Below, in pieces: positions 33,801 through 45,800 of a stretch of DNA of 64,000 nt (within the stretch, counting starts at the first letter, position 1; each line of letters begins with the position of its first letter). Source of the stretch: Yponomeuta sedellus (lineage: Eukaryota; Arthropoda; Insecta; Lepidoptera; Yponomeutidae); assembly GCA_934045075.1 (NCBI GenBank), contig OW203722.1, forward strand, positions 3,007,001-3,071,000, given 5' to 3'. Made by a program: the position numbers and the translations under genes. Under the pieces are notes generated by a model. That model saw only the letters and a program-made list of their open reading frames with translations, searched no databases and was not told the origin of the DNA.

Positions 33801-36800
33801 ACGGGATGGTCATCCATCCAGCACCTGACCAAGCTTCTGTTGTTTAACCCCGAATAATTGAGTCCAATCACTCGATGTCACTAGGTCACGAGGGCTTCAT
33901 AAGGATGTTTTTGTTTATATTGTTTTTAATGCACTATAACCCGTGCTAAGGACAATTTTAAAAACCTATTTAGAGGCAAAAAATTCGAACCCGCGACCTC
34001 TGGCCATTCGTGCCAGCGCTCTTTCCAACTGAGCTAATGGGCGACTCACCGGCATCAGTGAAATTTCGAACCTCTTTACAATATTCTCTATATTAGCACG
34101 GGTTAGTGCAATAAAAATGATATAATCATGTGATGTAAAAACCTAACTGCAAAGTAGGTACTCGGGGCTGCAAGTGATGCAAATTACTTCAGCCAGATGT
34201 CGCTGCCTGTACGTAATACAGGGAATATTGTAAAGAGGTTCGAAATTTCACTGATGCCGGTGAGCCGCCCATTAGCTCAGCTGGAAAGAGCGCTGGCACG
34301 GATAGCCAGAGGTCGCGGGTTCGAATCCCGGCATGGGTGGAATTTTTAGCTTCTAAATAGGTTTTTAAAATATATAGTTTTTTTTGTAGCCTATAAACGT
34401 TTCACTACAGGGCACAGGCCTTCTCTCAGAGAGAGAATATGGGCTTAATTACCATGCGTGGGCATCGCGAATTGGCAATTTCAAGCGCTGGGGTATTTGA
34501 ACACCTCAGGCACACAGGTTTCCTCACGATCTTTTCCTTGTTGAGCCAGTGGACATTGATTATTATAGGACTTACATCAAAGTGATCTTCACGTAAATAC
34601 ACTCGAGTTTCAGTCGATTAAGTATCGTGGTCTCTTTTGGCAAGTTTGTGCCAATTTTTTCGTATGTTTATTTCACTGGGTACACGAATCCACAACTTCC
34701 CGGGGGTCTTTATTGACATGTTTTTGCATTCTCGAACAATGCCATAATGATGATTGCTATATTTTGCATGTAAACTCGATGAAATCATGGAAGCGTTGTT
34801 GTTATTTCACTATGCTCACAAATCACTTACAGATGTTGAATGTCAATTTGTTTACAAGGCTTCAGGTCTTCAAACCATAGACAAAAATCGCTGACCGCGT
34901 TTTTGGCTGTTTAGCAAAGCAAAGTTGTAAAATAAATTTTTTTGTTGCTTTCTGAGGGTTGTTCTGATAGACGGAATTCACACGTACTATCTGGCGTTAG
35001 TCAATTCCATCAGTCTGGTTAGACTGACGGCAGACTGATTGTATATTCAGTGGTCCGATGGACCAGATTGATGGATATTCGACTTGTTCATCAGTCTGGC
35101 ATCAATCAGAGCTTGATCAAAGTCACGGACTGAATTGACGTCAGTCTGAAATTGTAAACTCCGTCATTTGGAGAGACGAATTGTTGTTCGCGAATTTTTA
35201 CACTAGTCTCGGAACTAATTAGGATATCGGATATAAACACGGGTCTCGGAACTAATTAGTGTATCGCTTACGGGCTAGTTGGATCCCTGATCTAATTCCT
35301 AGCAGTTCAGGGGCTAAATCAAAGCTGTCACTTAAACAGGGTTTATTTTTATATTATCGTTTAATGTAGAAAGATCAATAAATCAATCATTGATGTTGTG
35401 TAACATAGGACATTCGTGTTGGTGTTAAACCTATTTTAGGTATCTCTTTTGCTTGTACAAAAAATATGCACACAGCAAACACAGCAAAAAAATAATTATT
35501 ATGTAAGCCAACTCCTTTACACTATAGAAATTTGATTGAGAATCATCGTAGGGTTACTTGATGAACGCCCTGAGGTCTCTTCCCTGAGGAAGGCATGTCG
35601 TGGTCGTTAAAGATTACTTCGGCAGCCGGGACTACGAGTGCCCACTTAAAGGCTCCTATAAAGGCCTCAATGAAATGGCTTTATTCGAACTAGCGCAGAA
35701 ACTGCGGCTTAAAGAACGTAACAAACTAGGTGTCCATTTTAAAATCTAAATCATTTGGAGAAAAAAGTCTACGAGCGATTCTAGCTAATAGTCCAAATTT
35801 ATAGCATTTTTATTACTAAATAGCTGACCCAGCGATCTTCGTACCGCCTAACAGTCGATTCTTTATTTTTTTCCCTTCGTAAGAACCATCCTCGTACCTC
35901 AAGGAATATTGTATAAAAAGAATTAGCGAAATCGGTTCAGCTGCTCTAGAGATTTGCGCTTACCAACACATTCAGCGATTCCTTTTTATATTATTGACTA
36001 GCTGACCCAGCGAACTTCGTACCGCCTAACAGTCAATTCTTATTTTTTTTTATTTTTCTCTCCGTAAAAACCATCCTCGTCCTTCAATGAATATTCTAAA
36101 AAAAGAATCAGCAAAATCGGTTCAGCGGCTCCCGAGATTTGCGCTTACCAACACATTCAGCGATTCATTTTTATATTATAGATTATGTAACCGCGGCTTT
36201 CATGCCACACAGATTTCAACGTGTATGTTGAACAAGAGCCATATTTTAACGACTGATAGTCTCTTAAATAACAGCCTATCTAGAATTCTAGATCAGCCGG
36301 GTTTTATCTGGCACGTGACCTTTAAAGATAACAAAAGATAGATTCCCTTGTATATTTTAGCTCGAGCGGTTTCCGATTAGGGTATCTATTCTCGAGTTCT
36401 CGATTCTGATTCGTTGTTTCTACCCCCGTCGCGTCGCTGGATGCGGACGGCACAAGACCGTGAAGCTTAAAAAACCTTGAGCAACCCATAATATTAATAA
36501 GATGATTTTAGCATTAAAAAGTTAAAATAACTTTGCTCAATTCCGCCAAAAATCCCACAAGCACCATGCGGTTAGCTAATGCACCGCCCTCCCTCCCACT
36601 TTTTCAAGCAGAAGACACGAACACACCACCACCAATACTTGTGTGAGAAAACACGCGACGCGTTTCGCCTCTAACACGAGGCATCCTCAGGCTCCCTAAT
36701 GCAAGTGACCGTCTCCGCAAAAACGCTCCGTATTTATAGGCTAGGCCGCCCCTCCCCCCTATGACGCAATGTAACCGTTAAACTGGTGACCGTTAAACCG

Positions 36801-39800
36801 TTTCAACCGCCTATGGGCTATTGTTGTTTTGTGCAAATATATCGATTAATGGGGAAATAGAGGAGCTGCCCACCTGTTCATTCAGCATTGTAAACAACCT
36901 ATCCCTAGATAATTTGGAAATTTCCAGCTGTTCAAGTATAGACAATCTCAACCCCTTACTGCAGGTGTGTAAAATTTCCAAATTATGGTTATTATTAAGT
37001 ACATGACCCGTATCCAAAAGGTGTTTGGCAAAATGAGATTTATCCGGATGATTGTTTCGGAAAGCCGCCACATGCTCCCTATACCGAGTTATAAAACTCC
37101 TACCGGTCTGGCCAATATACACTCCATTACATTCCGGACAAGCAACTCTATACACCCCAGACCGCTGGAATCTATCCACCCTCTCTTTTTGATTGCACAG
37201 ATTTCTAGCCAAAGAGTTGCTCGTCCTGAACGCAACCCGTATCCCAGATCTTTTTAACGTCCGGTGGATTTTTTCAGAAATTGGACCTACATAGGTAATA
37301 CTTGACTTCATTTTTTGAGGCCTTTCAGGTGGCACTGCGTATAAAAGCCTACTAACCATACCGTTCCGCTTCCTGACCACCAGCCTATCAATCATTCGCC
37401 TGCTATATCCGTTTGCAACTGCTATTTGATAGATGGTATTTAGTTCCTTGTTGTAATTAGCAGAAGACATTGGCACAGTTAGCAAACGGTGAATATAGCA
37501 ATGGAATGCTGCCATTTTGTGTTGCCACGGATGACAAGACGTTATTGGGATAACAGTGTCAGTCTGTGTTGGCTTTCGGTAAATCTGAAACTCATGCTTG
37601 TTACCCACCCTAGTTCTTTTTAGATCTAGGAAATTAAGCGATTCGTTCTGTTCTTTCTCTAGTTTGAAATTGATTTTAGGGTGTTTTGTGTTCAAGGTAT
37701 TGACAAATGAGTCTAGTTGTCTAAATGTACCTGTCCAGCATATAATGATGTCATCTACATACCGGTAATAATAAAGTATGTTTCTCTTCCCAACTATATG
37801 ATTACGTTCAAAATTATCCATGAAAATATCAGCTAGCAAAGGACTCAATGGTGAACCCATTGCTAAGCCTTCCTTTTGTTGGTAAAATGCACCATCAAAC
37901 ATGAAATAATTTTGACGCACGCATACTGTTGTTAATTCCAATAATTATAATTTTTCCCCTGGATGAAGACGTTGCATGTCCATGAAGTCTGAAATGAACT
38001 GAAGACATTCATTTCAGACTTCATGGACATGCAACGTCTTCATCCAGAAAAATTAATAAAGGCTTATATTATATATTGTTGTAACGCATATAGTCTTTTC
38101 CCTTTTGTTATTTTACCTAATATTTATTTTCCATAACCACACATGGCATAAGTTGCAGTTTCGGTTTTTAGAGCGAATGCTCTAAAAACCGAAACTGGAA
38201 CAACAAAAAATATAGGTGTTCGGAACACATCCGATCATAGATTTAGCTGATTATTTTGTATAGTGTTGGCAAGACTGTTTCCGTTATCCATATTTGGTAC
38301 TTTGCTGTGTCTATAACACGTTAGAATAAAAGCTGTGAATATAATTCATTCCGGCCTTTTTACTTATGTTTTCCCTAATATTGTGTGAAACATAAGTTTG
38401 GTCCTTCGTAAAGAAATTAAAACCAGTGCGAACAGTTCGTCATAAGTGTATCCATATTACACAACCTTAACCTTGCTTGGACAAGCACTGCTGTCAGGAG
38501 CGAAAAAGCTTACCTATTCTACTTTCCGCTTTGTTCTGTGCTATACGGAATTCTTCGAGTGTGTAAGCCTTCGCAGGACAACCAGATTCGTGCAAAAGCC
38601 AGCTGCAGTCCTTGAAAGGACAGTGCTTTGTCATCGCGAGCATTCAGATATTTGCGGCTGGGAGGGTCTCCAGATCTACAGTGATTGAAGAAAACAATTG
38701 CGCCATCATAATCAAGCGATAAAGTCTAACATCCATTGTTCATCGTGATCGAAGTTGCTGCATTTCTTCTACGACAAGGTACATAATTACGTAACATAAC
38801 CTAAAAGAAATTTTACAACTCATCAACATCAGTGTCGTCAAATACGTGTGCCGCAATACATGTCATCACGTCCGTTATGCTTAAGTTGGCACTCTGCTAA
38901 TTACAACGTTATCTATCATGCGGGCACAGCGGGTATTGGAACGCACCTGACTGCAAGATTTTGACCAATCAGTGCCGCGAAGCGAGTGCGCAGAGTGACG
39001 AAGTTATCCGACAACAACCGGAAGATACCGATCGACGACACAGGATTTCACGGGAATTAACGCATCGCCTGACGCCTCGCCATATTGTTTTCCGCCATTG
39101 TAATTGATTTGCACAATATAATTATAGTTTTTGCAAAAATTAATGCATAATTAGAAAATTTTACGCTCAATAGTGTATAATCACAATTTAAAGCTAATTA
39201 AGCTGTTATTTAAGTTGGAGGTTACTGGTAAGGAGTGATTTGTTGCATCAAATAGGTCAAATCAAACTGTTCTTTTCTATAGCGCGATAGGTATACCTAT
39301 TTTGTTTGCTTTCGTAATCTCGTTTGTTTCTGCAGCCTAGCTCAAAATGTCGCTAACTCGGTTAGTAAGTGACCGAGGTTACGTTAAGGGGTGTCTCACT
39401 CGTATGGAAACGTTCTGTGCGTCGGAAGATATAGAAAAGGCAAGCTATGAGGCTCTTTTAGCAAAACGTCAACGAATCTTCGATTCCTTTCGAGACTATG
39501 AGACCCTCAACAAGGAAATTCTATTCCTTAACGCCGCTGACCAGGAAGATTACGAGGAGTATGAACGTAAGTACTCAAATTGTTTGACGTTGTTAGATTG
39601 TGCTATAGGCAAACTAAAAAAGGAACAAAACACTTCATCTCCTGATTGCTCCAAAAATGGATTTAAAAAGTTACCACCGATCGATATTAAACCGTTCGAC
39701 GGTAAAAACATAGAAGATTTTATTCCTTTTATAAACATCTTCAAAGCTGTCTTTCATTCAGACTCCAATATAAGTCCTTGTCAAAAACTTTACTACTTAC

Positions 39801-42800
39801 GTACCTATTTACACGGCGAGGCGCTTGACATCATAAAAAATTTGCCATTGACTGATGATAACTATTTATCAGCTCTTGAGTTGTTAGAAAAACGCTATAA
39901 TAACATTCCCATGATAGTAAATCACCATGTAAACAGCTTGCTTGACTTGCCGACTTTCACAAAGTGTACTGCGCAGAATCTTCGCTCTCTTGTATCTAAA
40001 GTAAATCAGCACACTGCGGCTCTTAAAAACCTAGACTTACCTGTGGGGCAGTGGGATGCAATCTTAGTAAATATTTTGTCTCGCAAGGTTGATGGCTATA
40101 CAAACAGGGGGTTTCACTTGGAACGAAATGAGAAAAAATTACCAGGGTTATCAGAGTTCCTTGAATTTATAGAAAAGCGTGCTGTTGCAATGGAGAATAC
40201 TGCCAGCGAGAAGCCGTCACCGGCGCCGCCGGCTCCAGCAAAACTTGTGAAGTCTGGCAAGGCCAGCTTAGTATCGGCCATGAACCAGCTGTCATGTAAG
40301 TACTGCGACCAATCACATAAGCTTTATGAGTGTGCCCAATTTAAACTGCTGACAGTTCAAGGCAGGTGTGAATTTGTAAAAAGCAGGAAATTGTGTGTCT
40401 TGTGCATGAATCAGCATCAGGGAAAATGTATGCTCCGCTTAAAATGCAATATCTGTCGCAAGAAGCATAACACGCTTATTCACACTGACGCTGAGTCAGA
40501 CTCTGATACAAATGTAAGTAATGCTGCTACAAGCTCAGCTGGTGCTACTTCTGACAATGCTGTGGTGATGACTAACACTTCGCAAGAGAGAGATGTTTTG
40601 CTGCCTACTGTGGTGGTAAGGTTAATAAACAAAAATGGGAAATTTATTTATGCCCGTGCCTTGTTAGACAGCGGGAGCCAAGTGTCATTTGTTACACAAA
40701 AACTTGCTGAAAAAATTAACTGTAATATTTCCAAGGCTGATAAGACTATTACAGGCATAATAGATGGCACCAATAGTGTCACACAAAAGACTGAGTTTGA
40801 TGTGTATTCCACGGTGAATGATTTTAATTTAAAAGTGACATGCTTTGTTGCTAAAAATATTACGTGCAACTTACCTCAACAGTCGTTAGATGTAACAAAA
40901 CTGGACATTCCCTCATATGTCATGTTAGCTGACAAAACATTCCATCAAACGGGTGAGATAAACATGCTTTTAGGCTGCGAAATATTCTTCCAGGTGCTTC
41001 AGAGGGAGACCCTACCGCTGACACTGACTGGGCCCTACCTGGTGAATACTAAGTTCGGGTATGTTGTGGCGGGGAGTCTGCCAGTATCTGCTGGCGCAGT
41101 TTCTACGTCTAACCTATGCATAACTGTCAGAGGTAACCCATTTCATAATAAAAATAATACACACATCAGTGGCGAAAAATGTAATTATTTGCAGCAGAAT
41201 AAGTCTTCCCTTGATACACAAAATCAGTCTTCTCTTTTGCTTGACAAACAGACTCAATTCACCTTCGAAGAACAAATTGATCACACCATTTCACAACTGT
41301 GGGAGTGTGAGAAAGTACCAAATATCTACAAGGAGGGCACAACCGAGCATCATCTTGCGGAAGAAAGTTTTATAAACTCTGTCAAGCTGGAAAACAAAAA
41401 GTTTTCTGTAGCTTTACCATTAAAGCTTCAGCTGGATGATGTTAATTTGGGCGACTCATTTGGTAGAGTTTTGCAAAGGTTCTATAATCTTGAAAAACGT
41501 TTTTCCAAGGATAATAAGTTGTATGAAAACTATAAAGCTTTCATGCATGATTATGTTAGTCAGGGTCACGCAAAAATATATGATATATCTAATTATGATA
41601 TCAATGCAGGAAATATTTATTTCATTCCGCACCACCCGGTGTTAAACCCTAATAGTAAGACTACACCGGTCCGCGCTGTTTTTGACGCGAGTATGAAAAC
41701 AACAAATAATTTATGTTTAAATGACATCATGCTTAATGGTCCCACTGTGCAAAATGATCTTTTTGACATTCTAACTTTATTCAGAACATTCCAATATGTG
41801 CTACTTTGCGATGTCAAGGCTATGTATCGTGGGATTCTGGTAGATAATGACTATCGCTGTTTACAAAACATTCTTTGGCGAGATTCCCCTACGCAACCTG
41901 TTCAATGTCTACAATTGCAAACTGTCACCTATGGTCTAAAAAGTTCTGCGTTTCTAGCCACCCGCTGCCTAATTGAACTGGCTGATAGGTATAAAGATGA
42001 GTACCCACTAGCTTCGTTTGTCTTAAAAAACACAAGTTATGTTGATGATATCCAGTGCGGTAGCAATAACTTGCTAGAGCTTGCAGAAACAAAAAGGCAA
42101 CTGATAGAGCTTATGGATAAAGCTAGTTTTTCCCTACACAAATGGTGTTCGAATTGCAGTGAACTTTTAAGTGATATTCCTGAATCTATTCATCAGTTAA
42201 GCAGTAAAAGTTTTGACAAAGTAAATAATACTTACATAAAGACTCTAGGACTTTCCTATGATGTACATACTGATACTTTGAATATGAAATGTCCAGTAAC
42301 TGAAAAACAAGAAAGCTTCACTAAGAGAGAAATGCTAAGTTTTATTAGTAAGTTCTTTGACCCTTTAGGCCTAGTAGGACCTGTTTTGGTTCAGGCAAAA
42401 TATTTGATGCAACAAGTTTGGTTTGAAAATTTAAAATGGGATGATGTGTTACCAGAATACCTTAATACCAAAATGGTTGACTTTACTCATAATTTGATAG
42501 ACATGTGTTATATTTCTGTACCGAGAAATATTAATGTACCATCGCCTGTCAAAATGGAACTGGTTGGGTATGCTGATGCCTCAAATATTGCTCATGGCTG
42601 TTGTTTGTATTTGAGAGTAGTTAGCCATGACAATCAAGTGAATGTCAATCTTTTATGTTCAAAGTCCCGTATCAATCCAAAGGACAAAATTCTCACCACA
42701 CCCAGACTCGAACTAAATAGTGCTGTGTTATTGGCTATGTTAGCCAGAAAAGTATATAACACTTTGTCACTTAAATATGACAATATCAATACAGTTTTGT

Positions 42801-45800
42801 ACTCAGATTCAAAAATAGTTTTGTCTTGGCTAAATACAGAACCAGTAAAACTCACTGTTTATATTGCCAACAGAGTGGAGAAAATTAGGCAGCTTTGTGA
42901 TAATTTTCAGTGGAGTTATGTAAACACAAATGAAAACCCAGCCGACTGTCTGTCGCGTGGCGTAGAACCTCACGAACTTAAAGGGAATTCTTTGTGGTTT
43001 CATGGTCCTCAATATTTACAAAATATAAATTATGTACATTGTGCGCTAGAAAGTACAAAACCAATAGATTTTGAACTTCCTGAACTCAAAAAACCTTCAC
43101 CTGCGTCCTATGTATGTAGTAAGGTAAATAATCACTTTCAAGATTTCATTGAAAAATATTCAGATGTAGAAAAAATTACTAGAATATTAACTTATATAAA
43201 ACGATTTTTGTTTAATTGTAAAAAACAAAATGTAACCAAGAAAAAAGGTACTCTGTGCCCAGAAGAGTTAACTTCTGCACTAAATGAATTGATCAAACTT
43301 GAACAAAGGAAGCATTTTGAAAAGGAATTTAAATTTGCTGAGTTTAAAACAAATGAAAAATCAAATTTAAGTAATTTAAATCCGTTCGTTGATGGTTTTG
43401 GTCTCTTAAGAGTGGGTGGTAGATTGCAAAATGCAAATCTCACATTCGATCAAAAACACCCTATTATATTGCCCAAAGGTTCAACCTTGACCAAATTATT
43501 AATTATTCATGAACATATTAGACTCAAACATGCGGGACAAAAGTTAACTCTGAGTAGTCTACATGAAAGATACTGGTTGATTAATGCTAACAGAGAAGTC
43601 AAGTCAGTTTTACATAAGTGCGTGCTATGTTTCAGGTTAAAGGCAAAGAATGCGAGTCAACTTATGGGTTCTCTTCCCCTTGATAGAGTCAATATGACAC
43701 GGCCATTTCAAATTGTTGGCACTGACTATGCCGGTCCCTTCAGCGTGAAGCAAACTAGAATTAGGAAACCTGTAATAACTAAAGCCTACGTCGTTATGTT
43801 TATTTGTTTTCTTACAAAAGCCATTCATATTGAATTAGCCTCCGATATGACAACCAATACCTTTTTGGGCTGCTTAAAACGGTTTATCAGTCGCAGAAAT
43901 AAACCTACTAAAATATATTGTGACAATGCTAGTTACTATAGAGGCGCCAATAGCGTACTGAACGAATTGTATGAGTCACTGAATTCCACAGAGCACCAAA
44001 ATGAAGTAATAAATTTCAGTAATTCAGAAAGAATTTCTTTTCATTTCATACCGTCTTACTCACCTGTTTTTGGTGGCTTGTGGGAAGCAGGGATCAAGAG
44101 TATCAAATATCACATAAAACGTGTGATAGGTAACCTTGTACTTACCTATGAGGAAATGTACACGGTTTTAGTTCAGATTGAGAGTATTTTGAACTCTCGA
44201 CCACTTACCCCTATATCTAGAGACTCAGATGACATGACGTACCTCACACCCGGGCATTTCCTCACAGGTGCGCCATTGACTTCATATCCGGAATTAAACT
44301 TAACTGATATTAATATTGGAAAACTTAGCTTCTGGAAACAATGTACTAAACTACAACAAACCTTTTGGATCCAATGGCACAAGCAATACTTAACAATGCT
44401 GCAGAGCAGACCTAAATGGCATACCGCCCAGCCTAATCTGCAGGAAGGTACTATGGTACTAATTAAGTCTGATAATGTTACTCCTCTTCAGTGGCAAGTA
44501 GGTAGAATTGTAAAGGTGATACCAGGCAACGACGATTTAGTTCGCGCGCTTGATGTAAAGACTCCTAAAGGGTTTGTCATTAGGACTAGTGTAATGAAAG
44601 TTTGTCCACTCCCTATTGATTATAACTAGTTTGTATAATTACTACTTTGTTTTGGGCCGACTCTTACTTAGTGTAAGCTAAATAATTTAAACTATAAGTG
44701 AACTAAAGTTAATTAAAATTTTAAACTTAAGTTATGTGTAACCTAAATACCTAGTCTTTAATAAGAACAATATGTATACCAATTTAAGCAATAAAAAAAA
44801 TTACTTACCTATGTTCAATTTGCTATTTTTGCTTTTCAATTAGGTATTTTCTTAGTGAAACCATGTTGTTACTTTTCATTTTGGTTTCAGCAGTTACTGA
44901 AAAGACATGTTATTTGTTTTCTTTTATAGGTATTAAGTTTATAAGTGAAAATAGGTCTTAACGTTTTGGCTGAGGCCCGAGCATGTTCGGAACACATCCG
45001 ATCATAGATTTAGCTGATTATTTTGTATAGTGTTGGCAAGACTGTTTCCGTTATCCATATTTGGTACTTTGCTGTGTCTATAACACGTTAGAATAAAAGC
45101 TGTGAATATAATTCATTCCGGCCTTTTTACTTATGTTTTCCCTAATATTGTGTGAAACAATAGGTACGATGTAGCGCGTAGCGAGCATGTTAGGTTCAAC
45201 ATGTAAGACCAAAAAAATAAAACCGACTTCAAATGCGTGAACACAAAAAAAAACTAATAATTAAAAAATAATTCCTAATATCTATTACCTAATACTATAA
45301 TTTTCCTAAACTATGTCAAAGTAATTAAAGTTAAACCAGCTATATATCTTACAATAGTTATACTTATATACCTATTGCTTTTTGGAGTCGGTGCCAGCCG
45401 TATTAAGTTTAGCCGCGAACAAGAGACGTGCGGCGCGGTGGCGGGGGACGCAAGGCGCGAGGCGGGGCCGCGCGGTGCTGCGGGGGACGCGGGATATTTA
45501 GCTGGTTTAACTTTAATTACTTTGACATAGTTTAGGAAAATTATAGTATTAGGTAATAGATATTAGGAATTATTTTTTAATTTTTAGTTTTTTTTGTGTT
45601 CACGCATTTGAAGTCGGTCTTATTTTTTTTTAAAAGTTAGTTTATTTTATTTTAAATATTTTAGTGTTACTTTTTTGTAGATACCCTTAGTGCATTTAAT
45701 ATGGGTAGGCCTACTAAACGCGCAGCTCTAATGAGACAGCGCCGTTCGGAGGAAACAAAAGAAGAAAGGGAAGTGCGTTTAAAAGAAAGTAGAGAAAGAA

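Larger units (their letters stand above)
36480..38047 (-). mobile_element. Penelope-like element, 5'-truncated, with palindromic 5' junction
   Basis: Minus-oriented. Coding part at 37941-36811, 3' region to about 36480 containing GCCTGAGGATGCCTCG and GAGGCGAAACGCGTCGCGTG (reverse complement of 36650-36695). The 5' side ends in a perfect 40-bp-arm inverted repeat (37959-37998 / 38008-38047). A second copy of the 3' region lies at 56955-57155. Confidence 0.85.
38212..45164 (+). mobile_element. Full-length BEL/Pao LTR retrotransposon with 5-bp target duplication
   Basis: The element is 38217-45159, flanked by ATAGG (38212-38216 and 45160-45164). LTRs of 176 bp at both ends begin TGTTCGGAAC and end GTGTGAAACA; by eye they are identical, so insertion is recent. 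A likely primer-binding site (TGGTCCTTCG, 38399) lies 6 bp inside the 5' LTR. There is one long intact ORF. It lies in PWP2 intron 17 in the sense orientation, so its LTR signals could influence the host transcript. Confidence 0.96.

Noticed and set aside
38446..38688. 80-codon frame between the BEL 5' LTR and the main ORF
   Set aside because: It lies in the BEL leader, has no Gag features and is not followed in frame by the polyprotein.
44630..44983. Envelope-like ORF in the BEL element
   Set aside because: The stretch between the polyprotein stop and the 3' LTR is about 350 bp, AT-rich and full of stops.
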